Positions 33,354-46,070 of a stretch of DNA of 64,000 nucleotides are shown here, one piece after another. This stretch comes from Aotearoamyces nothofagi. Lineage: Eukaryota > Ascomycota > Leotiomycetes > Leotiales > Tympanidaceae. Position 1 is the stretch's first letter. Each line of letters opens with the position of its first letter. The DNA lies in NCBI GenBank assembly GCA_015345905.1, contig JADDTR010000022.1:467817-531816 (forward strand), in the 5' to 3' direction. Below the pieces are notes generated by a model. It saw only the letters and a program-made list of their open reading frames with translations, had not been told where the DNA came from and did not search any database. The position numbers and the translations under genes were made by a program.

Positions 33354-36325
33354 ATGTCTTGGAAATTGGCTAAGAGTATATAAAAATCCTCTCTTCTTCC
33401 GTCCTCAATGGCAATATGTGCTTTGTCACCGCTGGCTTATTGAGACATCGGGTGTAGCGACGCAAGACAACTTCCATAGGCTGATATTCTACCACAGAAA
33501 CCGAGGAGACCTCGGCGCCCGGGCCAGATGTACAGGACAGTAAAGCTATTTCCGCTAATGACAATAAAAGTGGTACGTAATCCACACCGCGTGCTTAGGT
33601 CTTGCTAAACTTCCCAGCCTCTCCCGAGATTCTTCCAATACAACTGCGGAATCAGCCTCGATGTGGTATTTTGACTGTTACCCTTTACGAAGGGGCTGGT
33701 CTCTCCGTTGCAGACAGATACAGCGATGTGTTCCGCAGGCTTGAACGCGAGCCTAACTGGGAGGACGAGGAATTCAGAATACAGAGCACTGGCGGCTCAC
33801 CCTTCAACCACCGATTCTTACCTTACGCCCTTTTAGATTTTGAGAAGTCGCAAGTGGTTGTCGAATCAGTTTCTGGAACTACTAAAAATCCCGTGTGGGC
33901 AGGAAACAAGACTTCGTACATGTTTGATGTTTCTAGGGTTGCTGAGTTGACGGTTTATCTTTACCTCAGGAGCCCAATAGCTTCCGGGGGAAATCAAGAT
34001 TTTTTCCTCGGTGCCACAAAACTGAATCCCTGGGCCGACGAAAGTCACCAATACGTTAGAAACCCTAACTTACAGAAGAAAAATAATTCTACTGCAGAGT
34101 TGACTCGAGAAGAAAAGACTTCCGATACAAAATGGTTGGACGTTCGAGATGGCACGGGGAAAATTCGTATCGGGGTTGAATTCGTGGAGCATATGCCACC
34201 GAGAGTGGGCGACTTTGACGTATCGGACTATGTTGACTCTATAAAGCTTATTGGAAACGGTATTGCGGGAACCGTGTCCAAGGTCAGGACGAAGCGGACA
34301 GAACGATTTTACGCTTTTAAGCAACCTCAAGGGGGGTATAATTACATGCCTGAAGTAGATCCCATCCTCGTTTCTGGGATCAACAACCCGTTTATCGTAC
34401 CGCTCACGCATGTTTTTCAAAAACCAAACAGCTTATTCCTCTTCTCACCATTCGCCAGGGGCGGACACCTTTTCTACCACCTTCAGAAGGAGCAACGTCT
34501 CAATGTTAATAGGTCGAAATTTTATACCGCTGAGCTTCTTTGCGCATTCGACTGTTTGCACGATTTCAACATAGTTTACTGCCACTTAAAGCCGAAAAAT
34601 GTACTTCTAGATACTTTAGGGCATATTGCTTTATGCGATTTCGGTCTCTACATGTCAAAGACAAGGGCGGTTCAAGAACTATCAACGCTAGAGTATCCAG
34701 CTCCCGAACTGCTCCTCGGTCAAGGTCTTACCAAGTCAGTGGATTGGTGGACATTGGGAGTTTTTCTCTACGAAATGTTAACAGGATTACCCCCGTTTTA
34801 CGATGAAGACTCTAATGAGAAACACCGCAAGATTCTCTCCGAACCCCTCAACTTCCCCGGGCCAAATATCATTCCCCCAACCGCCAGAGATCTCTTAACC
34901 AAACTTCTCGATCGCAAACCCGAGCAGAGACTGGGAGCGAACGGGTCCTCTGAAATCAAAAGTCATCCATTTTTCCAAGGCATAGATTGGCACAAGATTC
35001 TCCAGAAAAAATATGAACCCACCTTCAGGCCCAACGATGTTGCAGAGATCTTTCGAGAAGAAGCACGCTCCACGAGCGCTACTTGGAGAAAGCGCTTCAA
35101 AGGATTTTCGTACGCTCGACCAAAAGGCAGTATCGAGAGCAAGAGTGAAAACAACCCTTCGGCCAAGGACTCAACTCTAGTCGATGACCACAACGAATCC
35201 AGCGCACTCCCGGGCAAAGAGGTAGCAGAAGGGCCCGCACTGCCAGACGAAGCCAATCTCTCTCTTCCCTCCCCATCCCCTCAAGTAGCCATAGAGAAAG
35301 ATGACGGATGGACGTTGATATGGGAAGAGGCCGCCCAGGCGTTCCACTTCTACAATCACTTCACAGGTGCAATAGAATCAGCCAATCCTCGGGTCCCAGA
35401 CCCTGTAGCGCCTGGCGTCGAAGTCAGACCGGTTCTTACAACACCAAATCCTCAAGAGACTGCACCTCACGATGGTTCTCCTACAGTGCACACTTTGCCT
35501 AGCCAAACCCAGATGCGCGATGCACTTGAGGTAGCATTAAATGCCGGATATCAACATGTGGTCCCACAATTATTAAAATGCGGCATGGACTTGAACATCA
35601 AACTATTTGGTGGCTCGCAGACACCACTGGAATGGGCTACCGAACATGAAAATCTCGGTCTGGTAGAATTGGTTCTTGAAAAAGGCGCTGACGCAAATTT
35701 TACGTCCGCTGCATTCACCAGAAATCCAGCCTTAATAAGGGCAGTAGAGAAAGGGAATCAGGAGTTAGTCAAAGTTTTAGTGCCGAGAACCAACCGTGTA
35801 CTCTCTACTAGAGCTCTATGTCTCGCTGTGGATCAACAGGACAGCCCGATTGTCGACCTCTTGCTAGAACATGGCGTCAGTTGTGACTTCGTTAAAGGAG
35901 ATCGACCTCCCCCTATAGACTCTCAGAAGGACGGCTGGCGTATCAGTGAGTCAGCAGAGGCAAAGGAATTCATACCCCCCCTCGTCCGAGCAGTCATTTT
36001 AGGAAACACAGACCTGGTACGGGTGCTGCTTGTGAACGGGGCAGATGCTAACGTTGGTTATCATGACCTTGTCCGTAGTCATGGAAGGCATTTGAAAACA
36101 TACATGTGTTGCGGAAGAGCTGTACAGGTAGCGATGGAGCTACAACGCCAGGAGATAGTTGACATGTTACTTGAATCCGGCGCAGACATTAGTCTTCCAC
36201 AACCCGTCTGGCTATACCATGGATGTCCAGGTACACCGAGGGATGTATATCTTAGGATTACGTCGGGCTTACGGACTGCAGCGGCAACACTGGAGCAAAG
36301 AAAAGAGGGCAGAGAGAGTAGCTAA
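33354..36325 (+). CDS. Ypk1/YpkA-derived C2 - pseudokinase - WW-like - ankyrin protein
   Basis: Three exons by my reading: 33354-33375, 33498-33572 and 33618-36325, giving 934 residues. The first exon codes MSWKLAK, which resembles the start of YpkA-type kinases. The 45-base second intron contains a branch-point-like TGCTAAAC. A C2-like region (about 45-225, PYALLDFEKSQVVVESVSGT) leads to an AGC kinase domain (about 238-485). The ATP-binding Lys is kept (K267), as are the glycine loop (GNGIAG) and CDFG (D373). The catalytic Asp of YRDLKPEN is His (YCHLKPKN, H355), the activation-loop TFCGTPEY is QELSTLEY with the phospho-Thr replaced by Gln, and helix C is shortened. A hydrophobic motif FKGFSY survives at 526-531. 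Then come a WW-like segment (about 596-626) and ankyrin repeats to about 890. I expect an inactive scaffold-type kinase. Exons 1 and 2 are less certain than exon 3. Confidence 0.82.
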
Positions 36326-38005
36326 TTATGATAGCCAGTTGCCAGAGTATCTTTTCTTCAAATCCAAGCCTTGAACTGCCCTGTAGGAGAGGAGTTTCTG
36401 AGTCTTTACTGTCTGTTATTAGTCTATCGTTGCAAGAGAAGTACAGGAGAGTACTTGTGTTCTTCGAAACCGACGGGGAAGCTTGCGAAAAATAAATGCG
36501 AGATGAAAGATCGACGGAAAAGGATATATGTATGTGATACTCCTGACTCACAGCAAAGTAAATGTAGTAGGACGCCTTGTATTGCTGCGCTTATTAAAAG
36601 TATAAGCATCTTCTCTAAATTAGAAGTATATTCTATCTTGGAATCTCATTTATTAATTGTTTTTTTTTTTTTAAAAAATACCATCTAAAGATTCTGTTAC
36701 GATACCGAAGGGCTATAGGAATAGGGGTGTTATAGGCAGTTGGACACATACATATATATTCATACGCAATCAGGCCTATATTCCCAAACCTCTCATCTGT
36801 CAAGCCTTTGGTGAACGCCTAGAGAGACTCCTAAGCCAGCCCTTCGCAGTGCCGCAGCGCAACCGCAATCGACACCTGCAGCCTTAGTATATTATATTAT
36901 ATTATTACATCAACTGCTTGGTCTGTGCACGACCGGACACTTTTGCCATCCCGCTGTGCCGAGATGGCGCTGCAGATACATCCTACCTGCTAGACAGACA
37001 GATAGACAGACAGACAGACAAAAACACAGACAGGCACTACAAGCCATCAGCTGTACGGCGACGACGGCGGCGTCCGGCTGCGACCGGCTAAGACGGCCCT
37101 TGCCTGCAGGCGATATTAGTCACTTCAGACAGCCGGGCGACGGCTGACGGCTGCCCCGCGCTTCGCACCGTCGTCACAACCTTAACCAGATCCCAGGAAG
37201 CTCTGCACGTCATCTCCTGCGCAAGCACAGTAAGGTGCGCAAGCACAGTTAAGTCCTCTTTGCCGCACCGCAGCGCAGCGCAGCGCAGCGTCCGCGGTTC
37301 CCGCTCGTGACTGGGGCGCCCCGTGCCACGTCAGGCCCGTCGAATACGAGGCTCCCGTTGCGGCCCTTTTCCCCCCACCGCCGCCGTCCACGCTGTGCAT
37401 GCGGTCCCGTCCTGGATCTCGAGCCCCCCCTCCCCCCGAGTCCCGAGTCCCGAGTCCAGGAACCTGCCCCGGGTGCTGGTGCTGGTGCTGGGCAGAGAAC
37501 CCCTCTCGCTGCTGCTGCTGACTGCCGCTGCCGGCTCGTGGGGCCGTCTGATACAGTGCTTCGCTGTCGTCGCCATTCAGAATCTACCTTGTCCTTCGAT
37601 CTCCGTCTGCGAAGCACGTGAGCATGTGGGGTCTCTGTGCTGCGTCCGGCCGTGATTGTCAGTCGATGTCGAGTGGGTATTCCGCTGGCTCAGGTACGCG
37701 TCCCCGAGCCCTCGAGTACAGAAGGAGGCGCATGCAACGGGGCCTATTCGTGATTCGTCAATCTAGTGTGTGTCATCCTGTGAACAAGGAATCCTCAATG
37801 CAATGTCCTTTAAATGCTCTACATCTGCTCTTGGGACATCTGCAATTCTACCTGACCTGCATGACCTGCACTAGCCTGCAGATACGATTACCCAGCTGTC
37901 GTCATCACTCCTGCTTAACATCCTCCTATTTCACGAAGCCAAAGCCCAGCGTATCATAATCTCTATCGAGTCCCTACATCATTCCTGTTCTCTCCCCTTT
38001 CCGGC
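36326..38005. other. Intergenic region upstream of egt1
   Basis: No protein-like frame. It contains AT-rich sequence near 36600-36700 with a run of T, a GACA-type microsatellite at 36991-37022 and GC-rich, GCAGC-repeated sequence around 37265-37290. The last few hundred bases, rich in CT, should hold the egt1 promoter. Confidence 0.5.
36991..37022. repeat. GACA microsatellite
   Basis: Seven to eight units of AGAC/GATA (AGACAGACAGATAGACAGAC and on), imperfect, in the spacer before egt1. Confidence 0.8.
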
Positions 38006-41000
38006 ATGGCACAGAAGAGATTCGAGCATATTGCTCCACGATCAGATGGCCACGAGGCTGGGAATTTGACAAGGCTGCCGGCTGAGGCTGTTACACAGAT
38101 AGCTCCTGAGAACGGACCGCTTATTCATATAATTGATATTCGCCACAATGCCATCGAACTTGACTTGAAGAAAGAAATCATGACAATGTTGCAGCCCGAG
38201 AAAGGGCCTAAGCAGATGCCTACGTTGCTGCTCTATGATGAGAGGGGACTGCAACTCTTCGAAAAGGTACCCGATGCCAAGTAGCACAATAGATTTGACG
38301 CTCACGACCATCAGATAACATACCTGGACGAATATTACCTGACCAATGCTGAAATCGACGTGCTGAAGAGGTCGGCTCGCCAACTTGCACAGAACATCCA
38401 GTCGGAATCGATGGTCGTTGAGCTGGGTAGCGGGTGCGTCCAAATACTAGCGCGTAGTGGGCAACCGTAGACGTTGCAACTAATGCGAGTATAGAAATCT
38501 CCGAAAGGTGAGTATCCTGCTGGAGGCTCTGGAAGCTGCTGGGAAGGACATCGACTACTACGCCCTCGACTTGTCCTTGACGGAACTCCAACGCACATTA
38601 GCGGCTGTCCCAACTTTCAAGCATGTCAGATGTCACGGGTTGAACGGCACCTACACCGATGGTCTTTCATGGCTCAAGTCGGGCGCGGATCCTTCGCGAC
38701 CAAAGTGTATCATGTCTTTAGGATCCAGCATTGGTCTGGCAGCTCTGCTCCTTCTATCGCCGCTTACTGATTTGAACAAGGCAATTTCCGCCGTCATGAG
38801 GCGTCGTCATTTCTTAAAACCTTCTCTGATGTTCTACAACCGTGTGACTCTATGCTGATAGGTCTTGATGCGTGCAATGACCCTGCGAAGGTCTAGTGAG
38901 TACCCGTAAATTCCAGACTTTCCTACCTACCTAACCTCTCTGATTCCAGTCATGCATATAATGGTTAGTCCTACTGCACGGTCCTCAGGTCGCCACTGAC
39001 AAATCTTTACTGCAGATCGTGAAGGAGTAACGCACAGGTATTGTTTACTCTCTAAAGCAAGTGAACACCAGTTCACTTGGCTTACATCATAAAGTTTTAT
39101 CCTGAATGGCTTGGAGAACGCAAATAGCGTCCTCGGCCAGGAGGCGTTCAATGTGGACGACTGGAAAGTCATCGGCGAGTATGTATATGATGCTGATGGC
39201 GGCCGCCACCAAGCATTCTACTCGCCCAAGAAAGATGTCACCGTGAATGGTGTTCGGATCAGGGAAGGAGAGCGATTGCAGGTGGAGCAGAGCCTTAAAT
39301 ACTCGGAGCAGGAGATCACAGGACTGTGGAGTTTGGCAGGTCTGAAGGAAGTCGGGAAGTGGTCGGCGTCGACCCAGCCGTACAGTGAGTACCATTTACT
39401 ATGCTCCCTCCATCCGTCCCATGGCCCGTGTTGGCTGGAAGGCTGGAAGTGTGTCGAAGAGCCAGCCCGTCCGGAGAAATCACGACGCGGCGTAATTATC
39501 TCCCCTCATCAATTTCTGGCGAAAACCACCGACGGATTATCATTCACGAACTATACAAGCCAAGAAGCAGGGGGTGCATCCGAATATACTTTGGCATCCT
39601 CGATCGCACCCGCTTCACGGAATGTTGCCAAAACCTTAATTGCCCAGATAAGATACGGCCCTGGTCTGTCTGGGGCAATTATTTGTCAGTCCGGGTCATG
39701 CGCGGACCGACAGCCGCTTCCACATAAGCATCATAGACTTATTACTACATCACTGTTACGATCACCCTTTTCTTTATTACCCCGCATAGCATCCGTGCCA
39801 CAACATATCCATCTTTAAACTTTTCTTATATCCCACTCGCCACCACTGGCTTATTTTTTATTTTAGATATTCACATGTTGACGAAGCGAGAAATGCCTTT
39901 CCACCTCAACCCCTCACGGTATGCCGCTTCCACGGTTCCCACCATTGACGACTGGAGAGGGATGTGGGCGGCCTGGGACAGAGTCACGCGCGGTATGATC
40001 CCGGATGATAGATTACTGGATAGCCCAATCAAATTGCGCAATGCGTGTATTTTCTACCTTGGACATATCCCGACTTTCTTGGACATCCAACTCAACAAGG
40101 CGACCAAGGAGCCTTTATGCGAACCTTCGTATTATCCGTCGATTTTTGAGAGAGGGATTGACCCCGATGTTGATAATCCTGATAACTGCCACTCCCATTC
40201 CGAGATTCCCGAGAAATGGCCACCGCTAGAGGAGATTCTGGCTTACCAAGGTCAGGTGCGGAGGAAGGTGGAAAGGCTGTACGAAGACAAGGCGCCTGAC
40301 CATTCGAGGAAACTTGGTCGATCATTGTGGATTGATTTTGAGCATGAAGCGATGCATCTAGAGACCTTATTATATATGCTTCTCCAAAGTGACGAGACAC
40401 TTCCTCCACCACGAACGGTCAAGCCCGATTTCGAACAGGATGCTGAGCACGATGCAGCAGCAGCGGTGCCAAATGAGTGGTTCACCGTACCAGCACAAAC
40501 CATCACCGTTGGTCTCGACGACCCAGAAGATAATTCTGGGCCAGATAGCCATTTTGGGTGGTGAGCAACGTCACTCACTATTACTAGAAACGGCAGATGC
40601 TAAGTGAAATTACCAGGGACAATGAGAAACCGGTTCGAAAAGTTACTGTGCCATCATTTCAAGCTAAAGGACGGCCAATTACCAATGAAGAGGTAACTTC
40701 TTAATTCAAAGGACTCGTGAGATTTCGGACTGACCTGACTGGCTCCCAGTTTGCGACCTACCTAGATGCTACGGAGAGCGACCACATCCCTGCTTCATGG
40801 GCAGAACAGAAGGTAAACGGAGTGAAGACCAATGATGATGTCAATGGCCTCACGAACGGTCACGTGAATGGCGCAGCAACATTATCCAAGGGATATCTAG
40901 ACGGGAAATCAGTGCGCACAGTCTATGGCCTTGTTCCTCTCAGACATGCTCTCCACTGGCCGGTATTTGCCTCCTATGATGAACTGGCTAGGTGTGCGGA

Positions 41001-41730
41001 ATGGATGGGCGGGCGCATCCCAAAGGTCGAGGAAGCTCGAAGCATATACAGCCACGTCGATGGCCTAAGACACAAAGAAGCAGAGCAGCATCTTGGAAAG
41101 ACCATCCCGGCCGTGAACGGGTATGCTAACCTGCCCACGTGCCCTGCATTGCGCTCATACCTTGCTAACACCTTGCAGCCATCTCGTAAATGACGGCGTC
41201 GAAGAGAGCCCGCCATCACGGTCTTCGGCAGCAGCAAAGGCCTCTCAGGAGCTCTTTGTGAACCTCGAGGGTGCCAACGTGGGCTTCACCCACTGGCACC
41301 CCGTTGCCGTGACCGCCAACGGCGACAAACTCGCCGGACAAGCAGAGATGGGCGGCGTTTGGGAGTGGACGAGTTCGCCCCTGACAAAGCATGAGGGCTT
41401 CGAGCCGATGCCTCTATATCCCGCCTACACAGGTAAGAATCGACATCTCTCTCTCGCAAGGCATGAACCATCTACTGATCTAGCCGCAGCGGATTTCTTC
41501 GACGGGAAACACAACGTCGTGCTCGGCGGGTCGTGGGCGACTCATCCAAGAATCGCCGGCCGAAAATCCTTGTAAGTCCCGTCCCGTCCTGTCCCGCTCT
41601 CACCGGGGATGTTCTCTGGATACAACAGCAGCAGCTTGGTATCTGACACGGTTTGCTCGATAGCGTAAACTGGTACCAGCGAAACTACCCGTACGCCTGG
41701 TGTGGCGCGCGTCTCGTCCGCGACCTATAG
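38006..41730 (+). CDS. egtA: Ergothioneine biosynthesis protein 1 (Egt1/EgtA), fused EgtD-EgtB
   Basis: Thirteen exons: 38006-38266, 38315-38433, 38495-38733, 38781-38895, 38950-38963, 39016-39037, 39095-39384, 39867-40560, 40617-40692, 40750-41120, 41179-41432, 41490-41571 and 41664-41730, giving 867 residues with every phase consistent. The N-terminal half is the SAM-dependent histidine trimethyltransferase (EgtD type); the SAM motif ELGSGNLRK spans exons 2-3 at about residue 121. The C-terminal half is the iron(II) sulfoxide synthase (EgtB type). Its DinB-like iron site has HEAMHLE (H513, H517, E519) and the earlier GH at 420, followed by an FGE-sulfatase-like domain ending NWYQRNYPYAWCGARLVRDL. 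Together they turn histidine and cysteine into hercynylcysteine sulfoxide, the precursor of the thiol antioxidant ergothioneine. Nothing is broken. Intron 7 is 482 bases long while the other introns are about 45-95. Confidence 0.95.
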
Positions 41731-43255
41731 AAGGCTGGCAGCATCATTTCATGTCCACGAACACGAGACGCGACCACGACCACGAAAACGATGAATTAAT
41801 GAATCTGTCTCAACGACCGTCCATATGAAGGCGCGACTCAACTTCGCTGCCAGCTCCGAAAACATGTAGCATCAATACAAAAAGTCTTTGGCTCTTCTGC
41901 ACCACCTTTCCACCCAAATAATCGGGTGACATCTCGGGCTGCCTCTTCTCCCTCTGATGAATCCCCGTATCCACCCATCCCCGCATCCTATAATGTAACC
42001 ATATGCTGGTGTGTAGACATCCCATGATGCGGAGCTGCATCTTCCAGCAGCAGTGGTCGGGTCCCGTGCCTGCAATGCCGTGAGCAGCCGCGGACTCGCG
42101 CAGTAGAATGTAGAGGGCGGATAGCGGCGACACGTGCATCTCCTGAGCCAGCACGATATGCAAACGAAGATATAAAAGTCCGATTCCCAGGCCCAGCTGC
42201 TCTTGATGCAACCCCTTCCAGACCTGTTACCAGCATCCTGCAAACTGACCCCCCGGCAAGACAAGACAGCCCAGCTTACCCCGCCATCAACCGCATCCCC
42301 CGAAAGACACCCGGCTGCGAGCCCTCCCACCGCTTTCCAGGCACAGCCTGGCGGGTAGCAGAGTGCCGTGCGAGGCTAGGGCATTCACTCGGGGCGGTGC
42401 CGCTCCGAGTTTCGATCCGGGAAGCGCTAGGCGCACCTCGGCAACTTGTTTACCGTTCGTTGCTCGGGGGCCAGGATTCTGAGGTTATCCCAGGCCGCGT
42501 CGCGGGAGCACCTCTTCACCGCGGCCACGACACCCCGGGCTCAAGCATCGCGCATAACCACCCCACATTCGTTTTCTTCTTTTTTCTTTTTGCCCCCCCC
42601 CCGGCTCCCGCGTGCTTCGTCGTTCGTTGAGGGACCGCGCTTGAAAGGTTTGCAAGAGATCCTCATGCTCCCCTGCCCCTGTTCTGCTCCTCGATCACCG
42701 CTTGGAGACCGTGGTGGAGCCGTGCGCCGATGGGCTTTGGGTGCCCATGGCCACACGCAGAGAGCAGCTAGCTGGTCCTCCCTACGCTGTGATCTCCATC
42801 CAAGGCATTTCCTGAAACCGTCTTTTTTGATTAGTTAAAAGACAAGGCTGACGAGAGAACATGATAGCTACGTGACTCCTCCACGATCTCGATCCATCAA
42901 CCTCGACGGAGTTCTTTGATGACGTAAAATACGTCGAGTACTAGCTCGTTACCTACATAACTGTTGCCGTTTGCAATAGACGCACCAGAAGACAAATCGA
43001 ACACCACTCCTGTCTTGGGAATGAGAAAAAAGTACCATGCCGTCCAACTCTGCCTTTTTCAAGTGGGAAGATAGCCCCGGTCTTGGTAGGTCCAACTCCT
43101 GGAAGCTCTTGATATCTCTTTCTAACATTTCCGATAGATCATCACTGTGGAGTCTGTTCCACTGTGCTAACAAGTGTGTCTTCCAATAATGATGTAAATC
43201 GTGCCGACTAACAGGTCTTCAGACCCTCGAGCTCTCAATACCTGTGTTGGCAAGC
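41731..43255. other. Intergenic region
   Basis: About 1.5 kb without a recognisable gene. There is a run of C at 42592-42602 and a B-box-like GTTTCGATCC at about 42410, but no cloverleaf around it. The last 100-150 bases (from about 43100) may contain a further 5' exon of the next gene. Confidence 0.4.
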
Positions 43256-45092
43256 ATGTTGAGCCATGTCATAGGTATCATCAACAATTACACTTCATTC
43301 GTAAGTAGTCGCCTTTTCGTCCCAACTATCCAGTATATGACCTAGATTTCGCTAATCTCTTTTGGTTGGGTTTGCCTTTAGAGAAGAGCCATGAATGTTT
43401 TAGGTACACTTCTCTTATTTCTTCTCATTTGAACGTCGCTGACTGGTCCGAAGCTGCTGCACATCAGATGAGATGCACCACAAACGCCACCGGGCCATAG
43501 CACTACAGGTCCGTGAGATTAAGGGAAATGACCAAGCCATCATTATGCTTCATCTTCGGCCAGAAAAGAAAAAGGCAAAGGGTTCCTTTATCTCTGAGAC
43601 ATCTCTCTCCGACATCGCATCCGAGTCCACCTCTCAGGCATCCAATGATATTATGGTAAAGCAGGATGTTACAGTTCTAACAAAGAAGGAGCAAAAGAAG
43701 GCTCGTAAATCGGCTGCATACACTGCACGCGAAGAACTCGAGCTCCAGATCGTTACAAAGGAGGACTTGGATTTCATAAGTGAGGCTATACACCTCAAGA
43801 CCGACACCGGAAAGGGTTCATCGCTGGACATAGACCATGGGGACCCGGATAATATAGATTCCATTGGGATCAACATGGAACATCTTCAGGACAACCTGAG
43901 ATTTAATCCATTCGAGAGAAATAGATTGTACAATCGGTACAAGAAGCCCAAGTGGGAAATCGAATCGCAAACCCCAAAGAAAAAATCCAACATCCAGGCA
44001 GCAACTACTCCTAAGAATTTTTCTAGTTATGGAATGAAGGGTTCCCCTGCAACTCCGCCTGCCTCTTGGGGAGTGCTTTCTGGTCTGGATCCTGATATTT
44101 TTGAGCGCCTTGGAGTTCAGCTCGTTAATGCACATGATGTGAGCAAGAAGCGTAAAGATCTGGTCTTCAAGCTTGCAGGTGCTATCAAGGCGGACTTAGA
44201 CATCATCGATCGAGAAATGCGAGATGCCAAGACCCGAGCCGAGGGTTTCTGGCGCTTTGTGAGCAAAGGAACACTCACAAGCCTTGTAGAACTTCATAAG
44301 ACTTTCAGCTGGACAACAGGTGAGCTTGTAAAGGAACGAAATACGAAGAGAGTGGATCTGGAGCTGGATGAGCTTACTGCCATGGCAGCTACGGTTGACT
44401 TAATCGAGCCACAAAACTTTGCCGTTCAGCCCCTGAAGCTCATTGAACCCACTAATCCAGTCAAGCCTCCAACGCCAGAGAAGGCCAAAGTAGAGGCAAA
44501 TCCAAAAATAGTCTGGACGGACAAAATGGTGCATGAATCAATTTATCAATTGTTCATGGACACTATGTTCGCATTTTTTGACAAACACAAGTACAGAATT
44601 CCGCCTCTAGGCGTGTCTCGTGGGAAGATGTATCGTGGACTTGGATTCCTAGAGACGCGGGCCAAATTCGAGCAGGGGATAAAGGACCTCAAGCATAAAG
44701 TCATCGAGTCGGAACCAAATGTGGAGATCGGTTCAATATCACTGCCAATCTATGACAATGACGGCGTTGTTATCATGGCAATGCGCGAGTTCCCTCTGCC
44801 CTTGCTTGGTCCTCTAAAGGATGGGACGGAAAAGAGGGCGCCACCAAAGGCACCTAACAAACCGAAGGAGCCTGAGAAACCTGGGAAGTCGGGGTTGAGA
44901 GTCCTTCGTATTGTCAACACAAATAATCCGAAGCCTCAAAAGGTGAAAGCAAAGCGTTTGTATACGACCTTACCTTCTAAGCAGTCAAAGATTAACATTG
45001 CTACTTCTGCGTCAAGCAATTCCCACCGTGGGCGTTTCGATGCACTTGCAGAGTTGAATGAAAACGATATGGATGGTGATATGCCATTCTAG
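43256..45092 (+). CDS. Conserved-looking protein of unknown function
   Basis: I read three exons, 43256-43300, 43382-43403 and 43468-45092, giving 563 residues. The large exon is certain as an open frame; the two small ones are inferred from good splice signals and continuous phase, reading NNYTSF-RRAMNVLDEMHHKRHRA. In-frame codons also continue upstream of 43256 (LQTLELSIPVLAS) as far as an AG acceptor near 43214, so the true start may lie further up. The N-terminus looks alpha-helical and hydrophobic, a charged KKK/EE-rich stretch follows, and a middle region (about 230-320) looks coiled-coil or helical (RKDLVFKLAGAIKADLDIIDREM). A Pro/Lys-rich linker (TNPVKPPTPEKAK) and a predicted globular part (IVWTDKMVHESIYQLFMDTMFAFFDKH) come next, and the C-terminus is basic. 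I recognise no domain and assign no function. Confidence 0.7.
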
Positions 45093-46040
45093 CATGAGAA
45101 GCACAATCTCGTGCAAGACGGCAAGAGTTGAGGCTTGATTCTGAGGCTAAGATCTGCTCACCTTGATCAACAACGTCGTCTGCGAGCCATTTGCAAGTAT
45201 ACAATCTCACAGTAGCTGCTGAGCGGCTGGCTCCTCTCACAACACCATTCAGACACAAACAATTCGCTTGCTTTTATTCATTTGCGTTTTTGCTCCTACT
45301 TGCCGCTTTCAGATCATGTCATCAGTGGCATCTGCTAGAAATGGCTTCTTTCCTTTCGAATCATGCAGTCGCAGATCTCACGACAACGGTAATGGCTTCT
45401 TCATTCCACTTACCTACTCAGGCTCTTCAGATCTCACATCCGGCGGAGTGATTGCTGATGCCGTAGAGCATGGGGGTTTCTGATGGTTAGATATGGTCTT
45501 TGATAGCTGTTACCCTTTCGCTCTTGTGGAGTGCATTTCCTCTCTCTACTCTTCCTGTAGTTGGCACTGGCCTTTCTGTAAGAATCCGCACGCTGTGCTA
45601 CCCGCTTCTTTGCAAGAATCCTGACAGATAGATGCGCTGAGCGCATACACAATGAAAGAATGAAATTTCCCAGCGTGTACGATGAGTGACGTACCTGCTA
45701 CGCCGACACTCCTGCTTTAAGCATGCCCTTGCAGCCCGGGTTGAGATAAGCTTTGTATGCAGCCAGGAAGTGATTGGATGGCATCGACGGCAAGGTAGGT
45801 ACCTGTAGAAAGACAGATGATCGAGGTAGGGTATCCTGATGTGCAGCAGCCTCAAAGTTTATTGCGAGGCAGGAGACGAGTCAGAGTAGAGATATGTGCG
45901 TACCTTGCCTTTCGGTACGGTGCCTTGCCCACACCATCACGGCCACGGTAGCTCCAGGACCATGCTGCTTGGATGCCATGTTACTTACCTCCCTCCCATC
46001 TTGCCGCACCGCGCACCACATCCATCCCTCTGGAATCTGG

Positions 46041-46070
46041 CAGCCTGGCAGCCTGGCAGCCTGGCAGCCT
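46041..46070. repeat. CAGCCTGG tandem repeat
   Basis: Nearly four copies of the 8-base unit GCAGCCTG in the spacer before sreA. Confidence 0.8.

Noticed and set aside
33558-33598. An alternative start for the pseudokinase at 33558 with a 26-base intron ending at 33598
   Set aside because: The intron would be too short for a fungal spliceosome. The three-exon model with MSWKL and a 45-base intron ending at 33617 fits the family better and keeps the frame.
39401-39727. A 108-codon open frame inside the long egt1 intron
   Set aside because: No recognisable family, and flanking exons splice over it in perfect phase.
42340-42430. A possible tRNA because of a B-box-like GTTTCGATCC and a TAGCAGAGTG string
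   Set aside because: The A box does not fit fully and no acceptor stem or anticodon arm could be folded by eye.
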